Shown: in pieces, positions 9,398 to 15,551 of the stretch
Position numbering within the stretch: position 1 is the stretch's first letter
Layout: the number at the start of each line of letters is the position of its first letter
From: Citromicrobium sp. UBA3494
Lineage (GTDB): Bacteria; Pseudomonadota; Alphaproteobacteria; Sphingomonadales; Sphingomonadaceae
Assembly (NCBI GenBank): GCA_002377695.1
Contig: DFQH01000007.1
Location: 56,956 to 120,955 of the forward strand
Direction of reading: 5' to 3'
Length of the DNA stretch: 64,000 nucleotides
Made by a program: the position numbers and the translations under genes
The notes under the pieces: model-generated
The model's database searches: none
What the model was told of the DNA's origin: nothing
Seen by the model: only the letters and a program-made list of their open reading frames with translations

Positions 9398-10345
9398 ATG
9401 TCCGCAGCGCATCACGCCTATCGCCAGTTCGACCTGACCTTCGTCAGCGATCTTGCGCTGCCAGAGATGTCGGGCGGTGCCGAACCTACCGGAAAAGAGG
9501 CTGCCGACGTCGTGATAGAACGCGGGTCGGTGCCTGCCGACGGCGCGCAGATCGGGCCGCAGATCGGCCCGTTCAGCCATGCGGTTGCCCAGGTCCTGTG
9601 GCTCCGGGTTCCGGGTGTGGCACGTTTCCTGATCGAGAATGGCACCCGGATAGTCTACGATCCCGAACCGGGCATCGACGAGGACAGCATCCGCGTCTTC
9701 CTGCTCGGATCGTGTGTGGGAACGCTGCTGCTGCAACGCGGGCAATTCGTACTCCACGGCAATGCCTTCGCCATGGGAGACGGCTGCGTGGTGTGTGTGG
9801 GGCCTTCGGGCGCCGGCAAGTCCACGCTGGCGGCGCGCATGATGCAGCGCGGCCACGCGATCATCGCCGACGATGTGTGCCCGGTCGACGAACAGGGCCG
9901 TGCGGTGCCGGGCATGGCGCGCATGAAGCTGTGGCAGGATAGCGCCGACGTGCTGGGGATCGACACCGTATCGCTGCGCCGCATTCGCCCCGATCTGCAG
10001 AAGTTCGATCTTCCGATTGCCGCTTCGGCGCGCGCGGGCCGTCTGCCGATCCGGGCGATCTACATCCTTTCGCCCTGGAACCGCGAGGGCGCTTTCGCGG
10101 TGGAAGATCTAAGCGGTCTCGCCAGATTTCAGGCGCTGCGCGACAACACCTATCGCTTCCGCTTCGTGAAAGGGATGATGCTGGGGGCGAGCCATTTGAA
10201 GCAATGCGGTGCCCTGGCCGAACGCGTGCCCGTCGCGCAACTGCATCGGCCCCGGCAGGGCTTCGACATCGACGGACTGGTCGATTGCATCCAGGCCGAT
10301 CTAGCGCGGCGGATGGACGAGGCGGAGCGAAAGGCTGCGTCGTGA
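9398..10345 (+). CDS. HPr kinase-like lasso peptide kinase
   Basis: Predicted ATP-dependent kinase of 315 residues related to HPr kinase/phosphorylase. Visible are the Walker A loop VGPSGAGKSTLAARMM (about residue 138) and the following acidic motif IIADDVCPVD. ATG at 9398 (MSAAHHAYRQFDLTF) has AAGGCGG six bases upstream; the frame opens earlier only through a TTG at 9362. In paeninodin-type clusters such kinases phosphorylate the C-terminal Ser of the precursor, and the precursor here ends in Ser. The gene is the first of a tightly packed operon: its stop overlaps the GTG start of the sulfotransferase by four bases (GTGA). A housekeeping HPr kinase is less likely, because no PTS genes are near and the family differs. 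Confidence 0.85.
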   Translation: MSAAHHAYRQFDLTFVSDLALPEMSGGAEPTGKEAADVVIERGSVPADGAQIGPQIGPFSHAVAQVLWLRVPGVARFLIENGTRIVYDPEPGIDEDSIRVFLLGSCVGTLLLQRGQFVLHGNAFAMGDGCVVCVGPSGAGKSTLAARMMQRGHAIIADDVCPVDEQGRAVPGMARMKLWQDSADVLGIDTVSLRRIRPDLQKFDLPIAASARAGRLPIRAIYILSPWNREGAFAVEDLSGLARFQALRDNTYRFRFVKGMMLGASHLKQCGALAERVPVAQLHRPRQGFDIDGLVDCIQADLARRMDEAERKAAS

Positions 10346-11214
10346 GCGGTCGCTTGTTCTGGCTGGCGTCCTATCCCAAGTCCGGCAACACCTGGTTCCG
10401 CGCCTTCCTGCGCAATCTGGAGTGCGGCGCGAAGCAGCCTGCCTCGATCAACGATCTGGGGGCAACCTCGCTCGCCGCCGGACGCGCAGGGATGGACGAG
10501 CTGCTGGGCTTCGACACGGCGGACCTGTCTTGCGGCGAGACCGAGAATCTGCGCCCGGCGATCGATCGGTTCGTCAGTTCGCGGCTCGAGCGCCCCGTCT
10601 ATCGCAAGATCCACGATGCCTGCCACCGGATCGATGCCGGAGACTGGCTGATCGATTCGGAGGCGAGCGCCGGCGCGCTCTACCTGATCCGCAATCCCCT
10701 CGATGTGGCGATCTCCTATGCCCATCATGCGGCGGGATCGATCGACGAGGCGATCGCTTCCATGGCCGATCCCGACCATCGGTTGGCCCGCGCTGAAGAG
10801 GGCGGTGGGGCCAAACCGCAGGTCGAGCAGCGCCTGCTCACCTGGTCGGACCATGTGTCGAGCTGGGTCGACCAGCAACGCATCCCGGTGATGGTGCTGC
10901 GGTACGAGGACATGGCCACGCAAGGGGCGGAGGCTTTCGCCAGGGCCGCCCATTTCCTGGGTCTTGGCGTGGAACGGGAAGAAATCGAGCGGGCGGTGGA
11001 ATTCTCCTCCTTCGCAACGCTTCGCAGGCAGGAGGAGAAAGAGCCGTTTCGTGAACGCGCGCAGGGCAGCCCCAGCTTCTTTCGCAAGGGCGCGATCGGC
11101 GATTGGCAAACCGGATTGACCGGTGCACAAATCGCCCGGATCGTGGCAACCCACCGTCAGGTGATGCAGCGCTTCGGGTATTGCGATGCGGCGGGCGTGC
11201 CGCAGGTCATGTGA
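10342..11214 (+). CDS. Sulfotransferase domain protein of lasso cluster
   Basis: Predicted PAPS-dependent sulfotransferase, 290 residues, starting with GTG at 10342 that overlaps the kinase stop. The phosphosulfate loop WLASYPKSGNTWFRAFLRN is at residues 7-25, the 3'-phosphate motif YLIRNPLDVAISYAHH near residue 115, and the C-terminal RKGAIGDWQTGLT matches the PAPS-binding end of the family. Position 3 of the operon, between kinase and B1, suggests that it tailors the peptide or the phosphate-linked group. Tyr, Ser or Thr side chains of the core (Thr7, Ser12, Tyr13, Ser15) are possible acceptors, but this is inference. Its stop codon overlaps the B1 start (TGATG). Confidence 0.85.
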   Translation: MSGRLFWLASYPKSGNTWFRAFLRNLECGAKQPASINDLGATSLAAGRAGMDELLGFDTADLSCGETENLRPAIDRFVSSRLERPVYRKIHDACHRIDAGDWLIDSEASAGALYLIRNPLDVAISYAHHAAGSIDEAIASMADPDHRLARAEEGGGAKPQVEQRLLTWSDHVSSWVDQQRIPVMVLRYEDMATQGAEAFARAAHFLGLGVEREEIERAVEFSSFATLRRQEEKEPFRERAQGSPSFFRKGAIGDWQTGLTGAQIARIVATHRQVMQRFGYCDAAGVPQVM

Positions 11215-11513
11215 TGGAAAGAGGGACAGTCGTGATCACGGCGGATACGGTTCTGCGGCGAAAGCCCGATCTGGTGGCAAGCGATATGGGCGGCGAAACC
11301 GTCATGCTCGATATCGATAGCGGTCGCTATTTCGGCCTGTCCGGGGTGGGCCCCCATCTGTGGGACGCACTGGCAAGGGATACGCGCGTGGACGCGCTGG
11401 TCGCCAGCGTGCGCGAGCAGTTCGACGCTGCGCCGGACGAGGATGTCGAACACGACGTGATGGAGTTCCTGAATCGCCTGGTCGACAAGGGGCTGGTGCG
11501 GGTCGTGGGCTAG
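11214..11513 (+). CDS. Lasso peptide B1 protein, PqqD-like RiPP recognition element
   Basis: A 99-residue PqqD-family protein (RRE) that binds the leader of the precursor and presents it to the B2 protease and cyclase. Recognisable features are the N-terminal beta-hairpin ADTVLRRKPDLVASDMGGETVMLDIDSGRYFGLSGVGPHLWD and helical VDALVASVREQFD and VEHDVMEFLNRLVDKGLV, the usual size and order for split-B lasso systems. ATG at 11214 overlaps the upstream TGA by one base. A GTG at 11232 is an alternative start. The B2 gene starts two bases after the stop. Confidence 0.9.
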   Translation: MERGTVVITADTVLRRKPDLVASDMGGETVMLDIDSGRYFGLSGVGPHLWDALARDTRVDALVASVREQFDAAPDEDVEHDVMEFLNRLVDKGLVRVVG

Positions 11514-11515
11514 AA

Positions 11516-12049
11516 ATGGGCTGGGCGGCGACCTTTCGACGCAAATGGCGCGCCTTCGGGTCCTATCCCGTGCGCACGCAGGCACTGGTGCCGGTGGTGA
11601 TCCTCCTCCTCGCGCTGGCAAGGCTTGCGATTCTGACGCTCCCGTTTCGTTTCTACGCGCCCGTGCTCGGGCGGCGCGAGGCAGCGTCGGGCGATTGGCG
11701 AATGACGCAATCGAGCGATGATCGTCGCAGCGCTGCACGGATAGAAGCGATCCGATCGGCGATCCGGGCCAGCGCGCGGCTGGTGCCGTGGAATGCGGTC
11801 TGCCTGCCGCAGGCGCTGGTCGCTGCGGCACTGCTGCGTGTGTCCGGCATCGGCTACTCGGTGCATCTCGGCGTTGCTCGCGGGCCAATCGACGGGAGCG
11901 GGAACGACCACTCGGAAGAGGGCCAGTCGAAGCTGAATGCGCATGCCTGGTGCGTGGCGGGAGGCGGCGTGGTGACAGGGCCCGGCGCGCTCGACCGCTT
12001 TGCCCGGGTCGCGCAATTCGTACACGATCCTTCCCGGTCCGCGCGCTGA
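11516..12049 (+). CDS. Lasso peptide B2 protein, leader peptidase
   Basis: Transglutaminase-like cysteine protease of 177 residues that removes the leader after the Thr-x site so that the cyclase can close the ring. The catalytic Cys is in VPWNAVCLPQALVAAALLR and the His in LNAHAWCVAGG, in the order expected of the B2 family (C-H-D triad; the Asp is likely in the terminal GALDRFARVAQF region but is not certain). The N-terminal segment LVPVVILLLALARLAILTL is hydrophobic and may form a membrane anchor. Two bases separate it from B1 and its TGA overlaps the cyclase ATG by one base. Confidence 0.88.
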   Translation: MGWAATFRRKWRAFGSYPVRTQALVPVVILLLALARLAILTLPFRFYAPVLGRREAASGDWRMTQSSDDRRSAARIEAIRSAIRASARLVPWNAVCLPQALVAAALLRVSGIGYSVHLGVARGPIDGSGNDHSEEGQSKLNAHAWCVAGGGVVTGPGALDRFARVAQFVHDPSRSAR

Positions 12050-13896
12050 TGTTCGCCGGAGTGATTGCGCGGCGCGGCGGCGATCCGCGCGACCGGGCGA
12101 CGGCGGCGCAACTGCTCGCGGCGATCGACCCGTTCGAACAGGCAGATCGGCGCGGGGAATGGCAGTCGGGCGGCGCGCTGCTGGTGCAGGCGTCGATCTG
12201 GAACACGCCCGAATCGCAAAGCGCGCCTGCCCCTGCGATCTGTGAGGAGACCGGACGCGTACTGGTGGGGTGGATCCGGCTCGACAATCGGCGCGAGCTT
12301 CTTGCGCTGCTGAGCGGTCAGAACGGCTCCCCAATGGACGATGCGGCGTTGGTTCTTGCAGCGCACCGCGCCTGGGGAGATGCGTGCGCCGAGCGGCTGG
12401 AGGGCGACTTCGCCTTCGCGATCCATGATCCGGCAAGTGGCAAGATGTTCTGCGCGCGCGATGCGCTTGGCGCAAAGCCGTTCTTCTATCACCTTTCGCA
12501 CGATCTCTTCGTCTTCGCGTCGAGCGCGGCAGTGTTTCCGATCCTGCGCGGGTTCAATGCCGCGCCTTCGCGCGAATGGCTCGCCAGGTTTCTGATCGGT
12601 GAATCGGCCGACCCGGTGAAGAGTGCGTTCGCCAATGTCCTGAAGCTGCCTCCTGCACATATCCTGTCGGTTACGCGTGAAGGCCTGGCCGAACCGCACC
12701 GCCACTTCGCCTTCGCCGACACCGCCCCGCGTGCCGACCGGCGCGAGGAAGCGCATGTCTCTGCCTATCGCGATGCCTTTCACCGCGCGGTGGAGGTGCG
12801 GTTGCGCAGCGCTTTTCCGCTGGCGGTAGAGAATTCCGGCGGCATCGACAGCGCCACGATCATTGGGCACGCGGTCCGTGTCCTGCCCGGCGGGGGCCGC
12901 GATTTCGCCGCCTTCAGTCTGTGCCATATGGAACGCGAGGCAGCGCCGATCCTGGATGTCGCCATGCATTGCGGGATCAGGAACAATTATGTCCTGACGC
13001 GGCCGGATTATTACCCGTCGCTGGATGCGCAGGCGCGTGCGATTGCGGTCATGGGCTATCCGGCGGAGCATGGTCACGCGCTGCTCCACACCCCCTTTCT
13101 GGAGCGTTGCGCCCAGGCAGGCATCCGAACGATGCTGTCGGGTTTCGGCGGGGACGAGGTGGTGACCGCGCAGGCGGAATTTCTGGCGCGCGAACTGCTG
13201 CTCGATCGGCGCTTCGGAGCGCTGGTGAACATGATGCCGGGGCCGCTTCCCATGCGCCTCGCGCGCGCGGCGAAGCGGATACGCACCGGCGCGCTCGACG
13301 GCAGCGTCGCGGGGAGCAACATTGTTAGCCCCCGGCTCGTCCGCACGCTTCTGAAGCGCGAGGTGGTCGAGGATCTGGGACTCGCAGGATTCCAAGGGAG
13401 GAAGGCCCGCGCATTCAGAGAGGCGCGCACTCTGGGCGAACATCTGATTGCCAAGCCCGCATTCTCGCAGGCCCTTACCGGAAGGCTCGAAGGGTGCACC
13501 CTTATGGCCGCGAGCTACGGCGTCGAATACCGCTGGCCGATGCTCGACCGGCAGCTGATCGAACGCTACCTCGCGACACCCTCGATCGAGAAGCGCTATC
13601 GCCAGTGGGGGCGGTATCTTCACCGCCGGGCGTGCGATGGAACCGTTCCGGATGCGATTCTCTGGAAGGAGACGAAAGATCTGGGCGCAATCCCTCATCT
13701 GGCCCGCGACTGGAAATTCGAGCCGCTGGACCACGCCGATCTGCCTGACAGCATCAGGGACGTGGTCGATCGCGACGCATTGGTCCGGCAGGAAAGAAAA
13801 CTGGCGGCCGCCGCAAGCGATCCGGAACTCTGGAACGCCTCGCGCGCGGAGCGCAACAATCTGCGCGCTTTGGCTACGCTGAACGCCTGGCTGTAA
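12049..13896 (+). CDS. Asparagine synthase-like lasso cyclase (C protein)
   Basis: ATP-dependent macrolactam synthetase, 615 residues: it adenylates the side-chain carboxylate of the ring acid (predicted Glu9) and joins it to the new N-terminus. The N-terminal half resembles the glutamine-amidotransferase fold (LEGDFAFAIHDPASGKMFCARDALGAKPFFY) but the protein starts MFAGVIARRGG, without the Cys2 needed for glutamine hydrolysis, as usual for lasso cyclases. The synthetase half has the pyrophosphate loop ENSGGIDSATIIGH (about residue 265) and LSGFGGDEVVTA. Its size fits the McjC family. It is the last biosynthetic gene; 135 bases separate it from the precursor gene. Confidence 0.9.
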   Translation: MFAGVIARRGGDPRDRATAAQLLAAIDPFEQADRRGEWQSGGALLVQASIWNTPESQSAPAPAICEETGRVLVGWIRLDNRRELLALLSGQNGSPMDDAALVLAAHRAWGDACAERLEGDFAFAIHDPASGKMFCARDALGAKPFFYHLSHDLFVFASSAAVFPILRGFNAAPSREWLARFLIGESADPVKSAFANVLKLPPAHILSVTREGLAEPHRHFAFADTAPRADRREEAHVSAYRDAFHRAVEVRLRSAFPLAVENSGGIDSATIIGHAVRVLPGGGRDFAAFSLCHMEREAAPILDVAMHCGIRNNYVLTRPDYYPSLDAQARAIAVMGYPAEHGHALLHTPFLERCAQAGIRTMLSGFGGDEVVTAQAEFLARELLLDRRFGALVNMMPGPLPMRLARAAKRIRTGALDGSVAGSNIVSPRLVRTLLKREVVEDLGLAGFQGRKARAFREARTLGEHLIAKPAFSQALTGRLEGCTLMAASYGVEYRWPMLDRQLIERYLATPSIEKRYRQWGRYLHRRACDGTVPDAILWKETKDLGAIPHLARDWKFEPLDHADLPDSIRDVVDRDALVRQERKLAAAASDPELWNASRAERNNLRALATLNAWL

Positions 13897-14031
13897 GTTC
13901 CGGTTCGGTACGATCGTGCGCGCAACGCCCTGAACCTGACTGGAGAATTACCGTTGAGAGTGCGGAAACCAATTGTACGTTCTGATTGTCCGGAGTAACA
14001 AGAGAGCCTTCAACCGCACGAGGGATGTTTG
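13897..14031 (+). promoter_or_regulatory. Gap before precursor gene, possible own promoter
   Basis: The 135 bases between cyclase and precursor are AT-richer than the neighbours. A TTGTAC box at about 13973 with a 17-base spacer to TAACAA gives a weak promoter match, and a TTGAGA box lies 20 bases earlier. Precursor genes often need more transcript than their enzymes, so a private promoter is sensible, but neither match is strong. A CGAGGG ribosome site closes the gap at 14019-14024. Confidence 0.3.
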
Positions 14032-14181
14032 ATGATGACCCATAATACGAAGACCGAGTCGGTACCTGCTGAGAATGCGAAGCCGAAATATCTGCGGCCC
14101 GAAATGACCGAACTGGATGTCGGTGAGACTGCGGTTGGCGTCGTTGTCGGCACCCCTGAGAATGTCAGCTATATCAGCTGA
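14032..14181 (+). CDS. Lasso peptide precursor (A peptide)
   Basis: Short gene of 49 codons. ATG at 14032 follows CGAGGG by seven bases. Leader residues 1-34 contain Tyr20-x-x-Pro23-x-Met25 and LDVGETA with Thr33 at -2, matching the YxxPxL...T leader code read by B1 and B2 proteins. The predicted core, residues 35-49, is VGVVVGTPENVSYIS: Val1 would be linked to Glu9, leaving a six-residue tail NVSYIS with Tyr13 as likely plug and a C-terminal Ser. The TP-acid block at core positions 7-9 and the terminal Tyr-x-Ser parallel paeninodin as I recall it. The alternative, cutting one residue later to give Gly1 and an eight-residue ring to the same Glu, would put Thr at -3. Val at position 1 is unusual. 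The coding potential rests on context and leader motif. Confidence 0.82.
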   Translation: MMTHNTKTESVPAENAKPKYLRPEMTELDVGETAVGVVVGTPENVSYIS

Positions 14182-14255
14182 TCCCTTTGCATTAGCGCGC
14201 GGTAGAAGGTGCGATTGAGACCTTCAATGCGGCGCCATCCAAGAAGCAGATATCC

Positions 14256-14289
14256 AAAAGGGCCGGACGCGAGTTCGGCCTTTTTACTT
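14256..14289 (+). terminator. Rho-independent terminator after the precursor gene
   Basis: AAAAGGGCCGGAC pairs with TTCGGCCTTTTT around a short loop, giving a hairpin with a T tract about 75 bases after the precursor stop codon. It would end the lasso transcript. Confidence 0.7.
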
Positions 14290-14439
14290 TGTGCGAATGA
14301 TCGAGATTTCGGAGTGGCGCACCGGGAGGGCAGGTGGCTGGCGCGATCACCTCCGATCAGCAGGCCTGCCTTCGCGATCCCCGGGACAATGGTTGCGGCA
14401 GGACCGCCACACGACCGAAGCCGTGTGGCGGATGACCCG

Positions 14440-14964
14440 TCAATTGCGCGAGGGGAAAATCCCTTCCAGCGCGATGATGTAGTTGAGGCCGGTATAGGGA
14501 TTGCGGGTGCTGAAGGGCTGGTTGCCGCCCGTCTGTCCGATCGATCCGGGCGCCATGGTGCGGTCCTCCGCCGGGTTGGGATCGGCATAGATCGCAGTTC
14601 CCGGAGCCGTCAGAGCCAGCATCGTTCCCTGTGGGGTTTGCTTGTTTGCTGCGGCGAGTTCGCCATGCATCGTGTGATTATGCTGTGGCATCTCGTTGAC
14701 CGTGAGGGTGTGGGACTGGGTGCCAGCCTTCTCGCCCAGGTTGAACGTCCCCAGACCCGGGGCATTGCCCACGCCCACAGGCACGCGGCCGCGCAAGTCG
14801 GGCAGCGCGAAGGTCGTCTGGCCATTGCCGCCATAGGTCGTGCCCAGGATCGCATACAACGCCTGATTGCTCGCGATATTCAGCAGCTGGCCCTGGCAGT
14901 ATGCCCATCCGCGCGGCGCGAAATTGCCGGCAAACAGGATGATCGTTCCGATAAGTGGTTCCAC
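14440..14964 (-). CDS. Phage tail collar domain protein (microcystin-dependent protein family)
   Basis: A 174-residue protein of the tail-collar/MdpB family: MEPLIGTIILFAGNFAPRGW at the start, then YAILGTTYGGNGQTTFALPDLRGRVPVGVG, and the ending GLNYIIALEGIFP. GTG at 14962-14964 is the start; GGGGAGGA lies six bases upstream. Family members form trimeric tips of phage tail fibres or occur singly or in threes (mdpABC) on bacterial chromosomes with unknown roles. No other phage gene is near, so this looks like a chromosomal single-copy member. It converges on the lasso precursor gene; any link between them is only positional. Confidence 0.85.
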   Translation of the reverse strand: MEPLIGTIILFAGNFAPRGWAYCQGQLLNIASNQALYAILGTTYGGNGQTTFALPDLRGRVPVGVGNAPGLGTFNLGEKAGTQSHTLTVNEMPQHNHTMHGELAAANKQTPQGTMLALTAPGTAIYADPNPAEDRTMAPGSIGQTGGNQPFSTRNPYTGLNYIIALEGIFPSRN

Positions 14965-15339
14965 GTAATGTCCTCCCCAAGGTTGATAGGAATCATCGGA
15001 CTGTAAAAACTGCAGTATTGCTACGGTTTTTAGGTCCGATGCGAACCTTTACTACGGCTCGGAGGAATCGCACGCAATATTTGCGGGCGGAAGCCGTGGG
15101 GGGTCTTTGGGGCAACCGGCATCGTCAAGTACGGCGCCTGCCCCATGGCAGGCCGGTGGCCCGATGCTCGCTTGCAGGAGAGCGCGGTATTGGGACTCGG
15201 TAATCCCTGGCGAATATCGAGCAGTGGCGGCTCTTGCGGAAGGGCCTGATCCGAAACTGCGCGTCCTGCGGATTGCCCGTAGCCGGTCGCTCAAGCCCGG
15301 CCGGAAGTGCGGGCCATCTCTTCCAAATCATTGAAAAAA
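14965..15339. other. 375-base stretch without a supported gene
   Basis: Between the tail-collar gene start and tRNA-Val. The left part must carry the promoter of the minus-strand tail-collar gene. Short open frames exist on both strands (for example 15107-15334 plus and 15052-15294 minus) but they lack ribosome sites and protein-like composition. I see no repeat, hairpin terminator or RNA here that I can name. Confidence 0.5.
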
Positions 15340-15414
15340 TGGTGGGCGCGGCAAGGATTGAACTTGCGACCCCACCCGTGTGAAGGGTGTGCTCTACCAC
15401 TGAGCTACGCGCCC
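15340..15414 (-). tRNA. tRNA-Val (anticodon CAC)
   Basis: Reading the minus strand, GGGCGCG pairs with CGCGCCC as acceptor stem, the D-arm is AGCTCAGTGGTAGAGC, the anticodon stem-loop is CACCC-TTCACAC-GGGTG with anticodon CAC, and the T-arm loop is TTCAATC. CCA is encoded at the 3' end (TGG at 15340-15342 on the plus strand). All stems pair. Confidence 0.95.
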
Positions 15415-15551
15415 GGCTCACCGTTACCGATAATCGCATGGGCCGAAAAAGGCATGGGATCGGAACGGGCCGAGGGGCGCCTTTGCCAATCCTGTCGCTT
15501 CAGCGCAAGCGCTTTAATCGGCCAGACCGGCAACCCGGCAGTCTGCCCGTG

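Noticed and set aside
9398..10345. Housekeeping HPr kinase/phosphorylase of the nitrogen PTS
   Set aside because: It is translationally coupled to the sulfotransferase and B1 genes of a lasso cluster; no ptsH, EI or EIIA gene is adjacent.
14440..14964. Prophage remnant around the tail-collar gene
   Set aside because: Only one phage-like gene; neighbours are a lasso locus and housekeeping genes, with no integrase, capsid or attachment repeat at tRNA-Val.
15107..15334. 75-codon plus-strand ORF upstream of tRNA-Val
   Set aside because: No ribosome site, no recognised family and arginine-rich shadow-like composition.
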